From Tubiluchus corallicola (lineage: Eukaryota > Priapulida > Priapulimorpha > Priapulimorphida > Tubiluchidae), in assembly GCA_030141605.1 (NCBI GenBank), contig JAQGDQ010000007.1, positions 917,173 to 981,172 of the forward strand: a DNA stretch of 64,000 nucleotides, written 5' to 3'. Below, piece after piece: positions 31,081 to 45,855 of this stretch (position 1 is the first letter of the stretch; the number at the start of each line of letters is the position of its first letter). The translations under genes and the position numbers were made by a program. The notes beneath the pieces are model-generated. The model ran no database searches. It was not told where the DNA came from and saw only the letters and a list, made by a program, of their open reading frames with translations.

Positions 31081-31170
31081 CTGGTTATTCCTCACATATA
31101 GGCGACGCTTTTGAAATTGATAACATTGGTTATTTCTCACATGTAGGCATCGCTTTTGAATTTGATTACA
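31081..31170 (+). repeat. 45-bp tandem duplication covering a splice acceptor
   Basis: TGGTTATTCCTCACATATAG then GCGACGCTTTTGAAATTGAT (31,082 on) is repeated as TGGTTATTTCTCACATGTAG then GCATCGCTTTTGAATTTGAT (31,127 on), about 87% identical. Each copy carries a polypyrimidine tract and AG, so the first recognised exon of the PAN gene has two possible acceptors 45 nt apart in the same frame. Confidence 0.85.
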
Positions 31171-33562
31171 TAAAGGAGATCTGCAATGTCTTACCATTAT
31201 CAGAAGCGGCTTCATGGTGGGAAGCAAATACTAACACTTCCGTAGCTGGGAATAAAACCACAACTGTCACATGGATGAAAGATCCAATGGAATTATTTGG
31301 CTTTGACAGAGGCGAACACTATTACGTTGGACAGGCAAGCTGCAGCTATCAATGAATCATTTGATTAAAAAGTAACATCATATCGGTTTAATCAAAGTAC
31401 GGTTGTATGATAAAGCCATTGGCTGTAAAAGTAGGTAGTTGTGTATCTTTGTAGCTAGTTAACTGCTGTATACAACACTATGAATACTTTCTCAAACAAA
31501 CTATAAGAGAGAAAATAGAGTACTAAACATGCTGAAAAGTTTCTATTTTTAATAAGTTAAAATAGCATTACTTTTTGTGAAAAGAACGTGTTTCTGATAT
31601 AACAACTGGCGGCGCAGAAAAATATGCTGAAGTTTAGACTAGAAAATGAGTGACCTGCAAAGTTGAAAGTTCAAAGATGATACTACAGTACATTAGCTTT
31701 TAGCTGCGAAAATTACAAGTTTATAGCTTTAGCCGTTTTTTTAGCTATGACCGAAATTTTTTTTGGATGTTAATAACTTAAATTCCGGGACAATGTCAGT
31801 TATATTCATCAACTGAAAAACAGCCAGGTTCACGTACAAAACACTCAATAATACAATAGGCAAAACAACAATAAAAAAATGAAACAGTTTATATCATGGT
31901 CTTCAACACAAGGCATGCGGTTTTCTATTACGGTATCTGGAATCCCTTTAAAGAGAAAGTGTACAATAGCCGGGAATGCACAGAACCGTTTGAGTCAAAG
32001 GAACTAAAGGCAAAAATTGTTGAGGGTTGGCACCAAATACCCGTTAAACAAGTGAGAAAAAGTGTCAGTTCTTGGAAGAAATGCCTTCGTCTAATTTGCA
32101 GTGAAAATAGTGAACGCATAGAGCTGTTGCTGTAAATTTTTCGCAATAGTGACAAAAATTCTTTTCGGCATTTAGTTTTTTGACTTGTCGATTTAAAACT
32201 TCGACAACTATGGACAAATCTGCGGGAGTGACCTAAAGTATTTGACGTATGCACACAAACGGCTGTAACGCCAATCTAGTAATTTCGAAGAGATTCCGTT
32301 ATTTTCCTCTTATATTATAGTGATTAAAATAGCGGCACATTTTTTGCGCCACTGTTAGTATCAAGGGTTTAATTGTGATGATATACTGTAGAATGCCATC
32401 TCGACGCTCGTTAACAGGATCTTTTTCATTTGTTCATTAAAGCGTATTTTTTGTGTTATTACAGAGAATGCATAGAGGATTATTGTGTGATGTTTGGTCA
32501 TTGCGCTTCTTGGACACCGCAAATGTAACTGGGGCACCTGTACTTACTAATCAAACGTGGGAATACTATTTCTTTAACGTAATTAGCTATTTCTACTTTG
32601 TAAAAATTACTACTACATTAGGCTGGAATAAGCGCCAATTTACTTGGTAGATACGCACTTTAGTCCAACTGAAAAAAGGGCTATTTTTTCTGGTGCTATC
32701 ACAGAGTTCCACTCAATCCATAGATTACACAATACTGGTTTTACCGGTCGTGTAATGTAATCGATAACGCGTCTGCTTTCCGTCTGGGAGGTCGAAAGTT
32801 TGAAACCGCGGTCTGGTAATACCAGACTTTAAAAATGGTAAATGCTGTTGCATGCCGTGCTTGGCGCATGGTGTTTGGGGCAAAATTGGGGTAATAATAA
32901 TGACTGGCTTGTGTTGTCTGTTGAATTTAAAGCCGACTTATTATTATTATTATTATTATTATTGCGCTTTTTGCAAACAGCGAAAACTGACTCCATAGTA
33001 ATGCGTACATTTTGCTTCTATCTAAATAAATTAATTCAGATTAAGTAAACTGTGTGACGTATTACGTTTGCCAGCTTTTGAGAATTGTATGTTTTTACAG
33101 AATACTAAAGGAAAGAGTGTGTTTGTTTATCTGGAGTTATGGATAGAAAACAGGGTAAACACATTTTATGCTTTTAATAAGTTTATTTTGAAATCATCGT
33201 ATTTGTCATATAAAAGATGCAACTACTACTAGATTTTATGGTGTTGAATCAAACATGAAGCATGATTGCGAGGTTTATATCCTTCGAATGCTTTAGTTTT
33301 TTTTGGATAGGAGTATTTTGCTATAGCTTATATCATTTTTTACTTTATTTACTTTATTTACATTTTTACTATATATATATTGTCCAAGGGCAGTGAGAAT
33401 TATTGTAATGGTTTGTTTTTATCAAACAGGAAGTTGGTTTCCGCGTGCCATCCTATGTTACCATCGTCGGTTTTTCTGAATACTGGGATGACAAAGAGTT
33501 TGAAGACTCAAAGATATGTTATGAAGAGAAGGACAAAAGACGTCTTGAGTTAACTTTTTACG
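31147..33562 (+). CDS. PAN gene exons 1-3: LolA-like beta-rich domain
   Basis: Exons 31147-31334 ([20 protein letters not shown], ...[17 protein letters not shown]), 32465-32578 ([20 protein letters not shown], ...TWEYYFFN) and 33430-33562 ([20 protein letters not shown], ...LELTFYG). The spaced pattern 'C.vW ... W.yyf ... R.P..v.i.G' resembles the LolA-like extracellular domain of uncharacterised invertebrate proteins (from memory, not searched). The first intron starts with GC (CAG|GCAAGC), a known minor donor class. No GT donor in this exon keeps the frame. Confidence 0.65.
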
Positions 33563-36500
33563 GTTTGTAGATAATTTGATAAGTTTTGGTAATTATAGTT
33601 TCTGTTGAGAAATTCTAACTATTGACTACACTGACATGCGCGAGTATAGTTCTTTTATCGCTCCAGGTGCTATTGTTACCAAACTTATTACGGCCAGGCA
33701 GTTGACGCTAGGCCCTCTGTACTGTAGTCTCTGCTTGATATCATATTAAGATCTAATGCCACAGTCACCATCAATATGTAGATATGAAAAGCCATAGATG
33801 AAGACTTGTGGTAGTTAATTAATATAAGTAAATGCAGCTACAAATACATTTTTATATTCAACCTGAAAATCCAGCTGAAATTTTGGAATAGCGGAATGGT
33901 GAAAATGGTTTTGTTCATTTAACATTGTGTACTTTCTATCAGTAAGGTGGTTCAAATATGGAGAATTTTTTTACGTTGAGTACTTTCCGTCAGTAAGGGA
34001 AATCAGAGATGGAGAATTTTCAAACACTTTCTTGTAGCTCGTTTTTTATTTAAAATTATTCAATTTTTACTGTCTAAAAAGAATTTTTGTTGAATAGTAA
34101 GTAAAGGAAAAGACTAAGCAGTTACTCACAATCTTCTGTATATTTCAGGCGTTTATCCGGCAGGAGAACTGAGCGTTTTTAGACATGAACTGAAAGCCGA
34201 AATTTCAAAAACAGCAAAAGTTTCGATTAGAAGAATTGTTAATATGGATCTGGCTACTGATGAACAGAATACCTACGTTACTTTTACTCTGTTGGAGAAT
34301 GTTCCCGATGGTTAACATAAATTTTATTGACGTTCATTATTTTAATTATTATGCTAACATATTTCACCATACTTAAGTTTTATGATTAACTGATTACAAA
34401 AATGTTAAAAAAATACTGGCCGAAATTGTTTAAAACACTAGTAAAGCTATAAAGATTTGTCGAGTACAGAATATTTTTAGTGATATATGATAAAGAAGAA
34501 CTACTTACATCGATGCAGGATAACCAGTCTTAATGTGAGGCAACCAAAGATTTTACGTGACGTTTATCTAGTACACTTCATAGAGATAATTTCGACTAGA
34601 CGAAGACTCGCTGTTTGTCGGTTTTTGTTACAGTGTGTTTTGTTAACAGCCATACTATTTTGTTTTACTTCTGTAGGAGTTTTCTGCAATGCTTACATGA
34701 GCTTTTGTCACATCTCGTATAATGCTCAAACGAAATGCTTCGTTTTTTCCTAAAAATACAAATTTCAAAAATACTTTGATTTAAATGCAGCATAATTACA
34801 TGTTAGCAAATATGAATTATTTTTTGATCTTGTAATTTTTCATTTTGTCGTGGTACTGCATGTATTAGTAAGCTTGTAGGATGTGATATGAGCAAAATGC
34901 ATGTCTGGCTTTGTTAAAGGAAATGGTAGGTTTTAGTTTGCAAAAGCTTAATCTGTGAACAATGGGTTTTCAGGTGACCATTTGCTGGATTATGACGTGT
35001 TGACGGAACTACAGAAAGCTGGGCCAGGTGACAAGGAGTTCGATGAAGAGATGACACCAGAAGAATGTGCTGCGAGATGCGATGCTGAGATAGAGTTTGA
35101 GTGTCGGAGCTTCGGATCGTGCAAATCAGATATTGCCGTAAAACCATGCTATTTGTACAAGTACCATCCTAATGATATGACACCCGGTGCATTTTTACCC
35201 ATGGTCTTTTGTGATTATTACTACAGTAAGTCAGTAAGTTTTTTAATAAAATAAATCTTTAGGTATTAAAATTTAAACAACAAAGTTAGCAAAAAAGCAA
35301 CAAAAATATGTGAAAAGACGAGTTAACGATTAGCTATTGGGCTGGGGTCTGAACCTGTGACCTTTGTATTACAAGCCTAACATTTTAACCACTAGATATT
35401 AAATTTATTTTTTTTTAGGAAAATGAGTAAACTAAGTTTTGCTGGAGAGCTGTTATATAGACGCAGGGCTTTGGAGTTATTCACTTGCTTTTGAATTGCA
35501 ACTCACTTAATGCGTACTGCGACAAATAAATATAGACTATACACACAGGGAAAACAAAAACAAACATAATGGCGTCTATCAATTAGTCTTTTATTTTTTT
35601 CTAGGAACTGTAATAGAAAGTGGGGTGCATAAGACAAATCTGTACGCAATAACTGCCTTGGAAAGTGCAGTATTTTATAATCGCTTCTTTGTTATTCATA
35701 CCCTGGCAAATGGCACGGTAAGAAAATTCGCACAAGTTTTTCGAATTACGAGATATAATTGTCTTTATTTATATATCGCAAGATGTGTTCGAAATTTTAC
35801 GTTGCACATACTTTAATGTCAGCCATAGAAAATAATTCGGATTATAATTGCAAAGTCAGTGATGGCAACGATACTATAGTTGTTTGTAACGGTATAGTGT
35901 TTTAAATTTGTTTCATAGTACTGTTGTTGACAATATTATTACTGTGGCACTTGATGATAACCATGTCAATGCAGGCCAATGAAAGACGTTCAAAATAGGT
36001 TACATAGCTGACTTTAAGGTTGGTTGTTGCACTTTCATATAATTAGTCAAATCCACTTCCAAAGTTAGTCAATTTGTGGATTCTATGTACTTAAACAAAC
36101 TTTCAACTTACCCACACTTTGTTAAAAAATTTCTCGCAGTTAAAATGAGTTATTACTTAACAATACTTGCTTTATTTTACAGACGGCAATGTATAGAGCA
36201 ATGAATATACGAGAAATTGGCGTCGATACTGGAGGAGGTATTTCAAACTAATAATTATTTAGGCATTTAGGCCTATATTTATTGTTATAGAATTATATTT
36301 TGATACCTTAGTTTCCATTTTCTGGTTAAAAGTGTCATTTAGGTAATCTAAGTCAAGTCCTTAAGGATCACCTGATTAGGCACTGCGTCATTTATAGAAT
36401 GGTTTAGCAGATCTATCGTAAATCCATAAAGCTTTTTGCAATCTTTGTTTTGAGTCTTACTGACAAAGAACCTGCAATTCAAAGGGTGACAAACTTGGTG

Positions 36501-39500
36501 CAAAAAAATCTAGGAATGACCTAAAAGAGGGAGGCATTTAAACCTCATCTGACGCATATCTACGAAACTAGTGAGAATTTTTCTTCAGTTTTGCTAAGCA
36601 GGTATTTAAAGATTTTAAGTGATGAATTTGGTGCCTAAGAATTGCACGTTTTTACTAATCAGCATATTTCCCCCAAGTTTGCATTTCATATACTTTATAT
36701 GTGCCGAAATTATCTATAAAATAACACATTACAAAAATTCTTTACCGTACTCAGAATGTGGTTTTAATGTAATTTACTGGCAATTTTAGGAAGCTTCTTG
36801 AACCAATTCCACCACTTAAGAATGTAATTTTTACATCGGGAACATTTGGCACCAATTCTGTGTCAGTAGTTAATGAACTTTAAGATGTAGTTTAAACTTA
36901 CTGAACACTTGCTGTTTAATGCATCAACTGAAAAACACACGCATCAACATTTAGAGCTTTCCACTGGACTATAAAAGCACTCCAGCTCTCGAACGTTTTG
37001 TACTCGACATGCAAGGAAGTAAGACCATCTCTGTCAGCTCCTGCTTTACCAGGTCCGAACGTTTTGAAGATCAGGTGGTATCGAACATACAACCTTCACG
37101 GAAAATGAGCAGTATTTTATAAATTTAAACTCTACAGCTGTACCTGAACTATAAAACTTTAACTCTGAACTGACTGGTTCATTCTTTATAAATTTTGTAG
37201 GTTGTAGTACATTGTGCAGGACAATTTCGTAAATACTTCTAATAAACAAACGTTGGTTTTCAGAGCAGTTCGTGGTGGGTTACGAGGAAATGACGCTAAC
37301 CAGTTCCAGGGTAATAGTGGGCGTGACACTGGAAGGTTGTGAAAGCGAGTGCGTGAATGCTCTGGATGAAAAGGTATTCATTTAAGCTTTTCCACAAACT
37401 TGTATATATGATACAGCGCTTTTAAAATTGTCTTTGTTTACATGACTATAGTCTCCAATAGTTGAGCATGGTCTGTTTGTAATTGCATGGATGAGCATCT
37501 GAACAAGGGTCATGTTCGGTTATGTAGATTCATACACAAAAGCGGGAACAAATTATCCACGTAAATGTTATTTTGTCAAATTCCTCTATTTGCTACACTG
37601 TTTAGCGTAATTCGTCTGTGTGAGTAATTTTTAAACTCACTTTTCAACGTGCACTATCAAATTTAGTCTGCGTTAGACTAATTTTCGACACAGACCAATT
37701 ACATTTTTTTTATTCCAATGCGATGCTTATTTTCAATTAAATTTAAACGACTGAACCTTAGAGCGGACTTTTCAATCAGAATCTTCTTCAGCGGACTCAA
37801 ACTCGGAGCGTGAAGTTTCTTTATCAACCTTTTGCCTTATTCTGTAGCCCCACACAGAATATTTTCGAAAACAGACTAATTTAATCCAGGAAAAAAGACG
37901 CAAAAAGTACACTTTAAAATTACTCTGTGTGAGACTATGTTTTCGCACAGACTAATTTTCACACATACTAACTACATTAAACAATGTAGCAGTTTACTTG
38001 CAGTGAAGCTTGTAATCTGTTCTATTCCACCATTTCTCCTAATGAAATGCCGGATGGCTCGTAGGAATTCGTTATAAATTCACGTTTGTTGAATATTGAC
38101 TGTTTTTGCAAACGTTAGTATTTTCTGCTTTCCTGATGAATTGTTAAAACAGTGTCAAGTGATGAAAATACGTATTCGTATTTTTCATAGCATGTATCAT
38201 ACGATTTTTGAACTTTCTAAAATCAATATTATTGCGTGATCAATGCCTTTTTTAGTATAAATGTAAAAAGGATAGACAATATTTTTTGACTTAAATGATA
38301 TTATTTAAAAACTAGATAAGATATGAGTGTTTGCCTATTTTAGAATTATTTCTTTTTTAGCTCGTTAAAAATATTGTCGACTTAACATTTCGTTGCTCTA
38401 AGGCATCAGAACTAATTTTTTCTTATTAGACAAAGACAAAATACATGCCTTTTATTTTGATTACAGTGCGAGTCATTTAGCTACTGCCCGTCACTGCTAG
38501 AGTGTCGATTAACGAGTGACTTCATAGATGAAATACCTTCAAGTGGTATGGGTCCCATGGATTCTTGTACCATCTTCGGACGTGAGTGATTAAATTTTTA
38601 TCTCAATAGCGAGGAAATGGTTAATAAATTAATAATTAACTTTCGTATGTGACATTTTCTAATAAAGCTTTAACCGAAACTTGCTGTTTTATCCTCCTTT
38701 TGAGTGGATTGATGAGCTATCGTAGCGAACTATACTTTTGCTTGGTTAAGTAGGATTGAACCAAGACCGAAATGGATGGGTGGCTGCTGAAAGAACTGTA
38801 TGTGAGAGTTTGATCTACTTACTTCCTATGCTGTTTATTTCATTGAGACACCTACACTCACCAGAACCTGTGGCTATGGCACCATTGACGGTTCAGTTCA
38901 ATTTTTTGCCACACCTGTTCAAAATTAAAGTACTTTACTGTTGAATTCTAGTTTTTTAGCATGCAGTTTGCTGAACTTTGCTGAATAAAAATTTTGATGT
39001 TAAACTTTACTGCTTATTCAGTTTGTAACAGTTTGCTTTCTTTGTCCTTTCAACAGAGCTCCTTATCTGGATTTCTCTGATTCCACTTGCTATCTGTACT
39101 ATCGATTTTCTTATTTTTGAGCGTTGCAAAAGGCAGGTATGATTTCTGGTCTCTAATGGATGGACAAAGAATGAGTGAATGAATGATCGGGTGCTTAATT
39201 TCTCAGGTGTATGTTGAGAATTAGAGCTTCGGCCTTCCAAATGGTTCATAATCAGGTGCTAATGCAAAAAATGCATAGTTCTTGCAATGGACACCTAGAA
39301 CTCATAACTTTTGAGAAGTTCATAAGCGAGTCTGAGCTGCAAACCTGTTCAATTTAGCTGAATATCGAGACAGTAGGCAAAAAATGAGAAAGTGCTAGTA
39401 AAGAACTACAAATAAAGAAAAAAGTTTCGCTTTGTTGATAGAAAAAGGCTTTGGTGGTTTTACAAAAAGGAGCGAACCAACCCATGCTATTCGTGGCGGG

Positions 39501-42500
39501 ATTTGAATTTTGCTGTGCGACATGCAATAAACTCCAGTATTTTTAAATCTAATTTGTTTGCATTTGAAAACCTTTAGAGTCATAATTATGTTTCTGTCAC
39601 TAATTTTTAGGAAGTTATTTAACTGCTTTTATTCACCATCCCGGAAAAGTTCTTCCTGTCGAACCTGATAAGGTTGAAGACGTAGACACGGCTGATAAAT
39701 GCGCCCAAACGTGCTATAGTGATGTAAGTTACTTCTATTAATAGGTGGCACTTTTTATATTAATTTTTATTATTACATTTTGGACCACTGATGTTCTCAT
39801 ACAATTTTCCTTAGCTTGTTTATCTTTCGATTCAATGCTGCGTTTGTTAAATGAATGGTCACGCATCATTGCACTATTGTTGTTATTTCTTTTTATTAGT
39901 GAATAGTTATTTGTCAAAAATGCTTATATGTTAACAGAGAAGGGGTGGGGAAGGGGCCAAAAGACGTAGAGAATAGATATGAGTGATTGAGAAACAAAGG
40001 ACCTACAAGATCAGTATGCAAACTGTTAAATGATTTGAAACACTTAAACAGCGAGAAAAGTCAACACCTACCCGCCGATTGTTTGTAACTACAAGAATTT
40101 TCAGAAATCCCTCCTTCAGAAATTTGGGATGATGAAAATGGAATGCCGTATGTTAGAATAGCCTTGTATATGCTTGTATGTCTTTATGACGCAATCTTGC
40201 ACCGTTTTAAATTAAATAAAAAATCTTTTCTTTGAATTGTCCTCGAAATAGCAAGCAAGATGAAATAGCACATCAACGTAAAACTCTAAAATGGTCTTTT
40301 GCTATGTACGCAGTACAAAATATTTCTCTATTAACATTTTGTGTGTCCTCTGATTTCTAGCGAACTTATTTACGCTCCTAATATTAACCGTAAAGACTGA
40401 TAATTCCAGCGGGTGGCATTGGATCCACCTATGGAGTTATCATTTAATCCACCTATTTTACTCCATTTTGAACAGCATTTTTGGTAAACTGACATCTAGT
40501 GGAATAATCGGGGCCACCGGATGAACTCCCAAATTCTAGTCATTGAGTTTGGCAGACTTTCTTTTAATATTTGTTTGATTATTTTCAGAAAGAGTTGCCT
40601 TGTTTGTCGTTCGAATTCTGCTCGTATGATGAACAAGGGACTAAGGACATCGTGCTTACCAAATGTTACATGTTTAAAACACATCTTTTGGATTACGGAT
40701 CTTCGACAAATCTTACAGAAAATGCACCATGCGATTTTTACACTAGTAAGAAATTAAAATGTTGTAGTAAGTTTATAAAATGTTTGTTTTACTCTTTTGA
40801 AAAAGCGCAGTCAAGAGGTCTTTATGTAAAGGCAAATACGTTATTGGTTAAGTATTGTGTAAATACGAATGATGTTCAAATAGTATACGTCAATTTTTTC
40901 GCATGTGCCTTAATGTGCAACTTTTTCCAATACAACTACACTTTTTAAAGGTGGCTCACAATAGGGCATTTCGTAGGCTCTTCGTGGGATTATATAGTGT
41001 ATGAGAAAAATTGGTAAATTTTAATATTCCTAACTATGAAACTACACGAAATATAACAGGATCCTACTTTGCACATCACAAAACATATATATGAACGAAT
41101 TTGTACAAACTACATTTTGCACTATGAGGTCAACATCTTTTACCATTTTAATGGTGACTTTTGTTGGGTTTTATGCATCTGTGTGTTGTATTTTTTAATG
41201 ATCTGTCTTGTGTTCTACGTTTTCTGTTCTGGGTGTATGTATGTATATATAGGTAAATATTTTATTAGTTTCTATTGTAATTTTATAGTATAGCTGAGTT
41301 TTTGCTAATTTGTTACATAACGCTGTGTGCTTTTAAATGTATTTAAATGAAATAAATTTAAAATAAAAAAATAATAAATTTGTTAGGCTGTATATAACTA
41401 TGAGGCGCCTATACAAGTCCTTTAACGTTAAAGGTTGTTTTAATAATTACTCGTGATTTATATTTTTACCCGTTAACAATTTTATTATTATTCCAAAATC
41501 TTTTAGGAGGCTACTTGGTCGACTTTACCAAATACCAAAACAAATCGCTTTATGTAGAAGACGGGTCAAGCCAAGAACTGTATATCCAAGAATCCTATCC
41601 AGATGAGTGTGCTAAGTTTTGTGTAGAGGTTTGTGCTCTAAGAAACAACATTAACATAGACGTTTATTCGTATAGTAATAATATTACAGATAAAACACTA
41701 ATAATAAAGGCTTAAAAATGACTTCGTTTCTAACTCAAGTAATGGTTATAATTGTGTTGACGATGAAGATGAGTGTGTTTATTTTTTATTATGTGTGACG
41801 TTGAAGTGTGTTTATTTTTTATTATGTGTAACGCAAGAAAAGTAAATTAGATCACATGTTAGTCACTTCTCAAAAATTTTTATGAGCTTACAAGAAGATT
41901 AGAGGAAATCCAAAAACCCAAAGGAACTTATTCCCACGGATTGTGACAGTTGCAGTAATGGAATAGTAATGAGAGCAGACAGGTCGACTGACAGATGGAC
42001 GTAAAGATAGATAGATGGATAGGTAGCAGATAGATAGGCAGGCCTACTAGTAGAGTACCATGGGCTATCCATGCGTGCCTCTGATTATATGGTTATACGG
42101 CATTTTCTCACTTGATGAGTGAATGGCCAGTTTCTCGACAGTATTTAGCAGATTCTGGATACCTTGTCTGCAGTATCTTACACGTTTGTATGCGTTTAGC
42201 AGAGAATAATAATATAGTTGCTACTATACGCTATTTTTCCTAAGCTGGAATTACCAAAACTGCTCGCACTTACAGGTCAATGTATTTTTACTAAAGTACT
42301 GTAACAAAATCATTTACACTTTATGTACGTGAATTTTATGTGTATGAAGCGCAGCCATATTTAGATACTATCACTAAGTGAAATATCGACCTAGGCTAAA
42401 GAGCTACATTTACTCGCGTTAAATGCAAAACCATTTCTATGTTTAGGAGTCCAACTTTGACTGTCGCTCGTTCGATATGTGTACAGGACGTCCAGGATTA

Positions 42501-45500
42501 GTTGCAACTTACTGCATACTCGAATCCGCTAATCTCCAAGATTCCAATGCACAACTCGAAGACTACATGTTATGTGATCATTATTCACGTATGGATTTAA
42601 ACAGTTTTAGTATCACTAAGTATTGTCAATTTTAATCTTTAAAACGAATTCACAGTTGTGAAAACAATGTAGCTTGTTTTCCTATTTCACTCCATAAGCG
42701 TAGAGTTTGCCAGTCAGCACAGTATTAGTAATTTTAATAAGCCTTCATGCAGCTTACTGATTTGGCTACGTAGCATTTTGAATCTTATTTGTAGAATGCA
42801 TTCTTATTTCTAATTATTCTTCCGATGTATGTGTTTTTCTAAGCCTTTCTACAAAATCATCTGTCTAGCGTTAGTAAATTTCCAACGGCATTCTGCCCAG
42901 ATGTAGGGTGTGAAAGATTTTAGGTTATTTACTTTAGTGTTCACTCATTCTTTACCCTACCCCCCCCCATACTCTCTTTTTAAACTGTATTCATGTGGTC
43001 CTGACTTGGCGTCTTTATGTCATGTTATACTGACAGGGCAAGCTTACCTTGTCTTTTGGCAGTCTGTTCTTGGCTAGGAAAGTTGTTGTTGTTGTTTACC
43101 CAGTTAAACCATTTATTTATCAAGAATACCAGAGCCATGATGATGTTACTCAGTGTTTCATTATTACTAATAGCTTTATTTTTAAGCCCAAATTAGTTTG
43201 TTATATCTTGTTATGATTTTCTCACAGGTAAAACGTAGTAAAGCTAGTGAAACATGATTTTTTTTACTTTGGGCATCATGAAGTAACAGTCTCTCACATA
43301 GGGCTTATATGTACCTGTGAGCCAGTTCTTTTATAATAATTAGTATAGCCTCCTTAAATGAAGCACGAGGCAGCTTTAGTGGGAAAATATTAGTAAAAAA
43401 GTTATAACCAATTAGTAATAAAAGGAGGTTTAATTGCAGTAAATGTAGTAACAGTTTGTTTGTGTATACTTAGTAACAGAGCTATCTGTTTTTTGAAAAA
43501 CCGGTTGATATTAGCGAAGTGTTGGCTTTGATGCGTGCTTTAGTAATTTGTGCATGGTGTCATTTGTGCAGATTTGGTTGGTTCGCCAGTTGCACTTCAC
43601 TCTGATTACCAAAGTGCACCATTGCGTCTTTCAGATTTTCGGAAGACGAAACAATGGGTTACTCGTTTATTGATTTTTTTCTGCTCAACTATCTGGATAT
43701 GTCATTTAGAATGCCATTTAGATTGTCACAGTATCCTTTTGATGAATAAGTTTATTAGAACGCCGTTTGGCGTTGCCATAGAATTCGTTTTGTCGCAAAA
43801 TTTAGAATAAAATTTACTCCATTGTGACGCCACAGTATAAAACTGGCTAAGAACTTATTGTTATTGTGGGAGCAACAAGAACGAGACCGGCTTCACGGCG
43901 AATAAGATCTGGCTACAAGATTAGCTTGCCAGCGAGTAACCGAAAACCAATGAACTGCAATAATTGATGGAAGTTTTGGATGTTTTAGGCGACCGATATC
44001 TGGATGGAACACTTGTAGGGAGTAATTCACATATGGTATGTGAAGTTAAGCCTGACAACGAAACCATTACTCCAACTGAAAACCCACCCGGGTTGTCTAC
44101 AGGTATTTGTTGTAAACTACTAAAAAATTAGTAAATAGTATGATCTTCGAAGAACATGCTTTTATAAGTCATAAAATCATCGGATTCGTATGCATATGTT
44201 TGTGTGACAGTTTGTGGGAATAAAACTAACATATTATAACTAGTCTAGGGTAATTTAACGTCAGTGTCTCAAATCTAAAGCTCGGCTCACATGTTCTCCG
44301 TGAGTGTGAGCGACTAAACAGGAAACACTAAACAGACAGAGCTCGTAATTTACTAACATAACAGGGTAATCATTTCTGCTAATTTCATCACCAAGCGTTT
44401 GGGTTCATGTTGGGGCAATTCTCCTATAGGACCCGATCATTTTACTAAACATAATCATCGAGTTGTTAATCGTAAAACGTTTACACTAAGTTTGAAATAG
44501 AACTATTAAACACACGGATGCTGTGCAAATCATGCAGTATATTATTAAACAAGAACAAAGCAAAGAACAATTGTACATAGAGGAGAAAACAATACCTACT
44601 ACCTACTGGGCCCAGATTTAACAAGCAGCAAGGAGTATACTCATGTTTATATGTAGTTCCCGATGGCCGGCTCTTCCAGGATGCACCAAGGACGGTTTAC
44701 AGTCCCAAAGCCACGATCCCCTACTGGAATAAGGAGGAGCTCCACAATGTAGCCGATCCATGAGTCCTTACACGCCACAAGTAGTTTAATCTGGAATCGT
44801 AGTTGTATCTCTGCGTCTCCTCTACCGCCGAATAGCGTAACCAGGATACTGTGAACTCCACCACTATGGGAACACTCCACCAATGCTCTGAAAGTTTCAG
44901 AATCCCTCCCAGGGTGGGTTGTCCAAGAGTTCCTCTAAGTGAAATATGACAAGGCAATTACTTCACTCCTGAGTCGTGCTGGTGCTACGTAAACGGTGTC
45001 GATACAACATTGTGCATTTAACTATTGTCTCTCACAGGACATCAACTGAATTTTGCCATTAATGCCAAAATAAAACTCATAGACAAAACGTGTCTCAAAC
45101 ATATGACGAACAGAAGAAAGGTACCAACTATGGTGACCAGGTAAAAACGGCCTAGATAGACATCCGTTTAACAAAAAATTCGGTACCTGAATGAGGTGGG
45201 CAAACATTAGCCTAGATGGAATGACCTTGTATATAATGCATAGTATCCAATGGCTTCTATACTGTTCAAAATCTTATAGTGATGAATGGCCTTGTATATC
45301 GGCCAGTTAGTTAGCGGTCATGCATCGCATGGCCGTGACAGTTTGTATAATGCCTAATAAAATTTTAAGCTTATTTGCTTGTTATTTAGAAAATTTTGAC
45401 AGTATAGTGGGCGTATTCTTGAACATATCTTACTATACTGACTGATACTTCCAAATTATACGTCCATTAACTACCTGATTAGGTATTTTTAGAAAATCGA

Positions 45501-45811
45501 GTATTTCTTAGCATATTTATTTTCGTTTTATTTTGAAGTTCTTTGGCACGTGAGGGGCCATTAGAAAAATGCACAGTAAATCAGCAGCTTACTCTGTTTT
45601 TGTTCATTGACAGTTAGTGCTGTTTAGCTTCGTTTACTATTAAAAACTGATTTAGACTTTAGAAGTGCTGCAAGTCACAAGCGCATAACAGAATTTAGCC
45701 ATTGTAATGTCTAATGTTTGTTTTCAGGTATATTAGGTTTTACTCTGCCAGTGTCTTAACAGTTAATATACATAATAGTATGCGTGATTAGCATATACAT
45801 ATAATAAATAT

Positions 45812-45855
<44 letters not shown>

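Noticed and set aside
32465-32530. Alternative frame [16 protein letters not shown] as another PAN module
   Set aside because: Cysteine spacing is suggestive, but the frame hits a stop at CAAATGTAA. Frame 0 ([11 protein letters not shown]...) fits phases on both sides and the domain pattern.
43550-43810. 86-codon plus-strand frame between PAN domain 4 and the stalk
   Set aside because: No splice sites in the correct phase and no PAN-like cysteine pattern; intronic chance frame.
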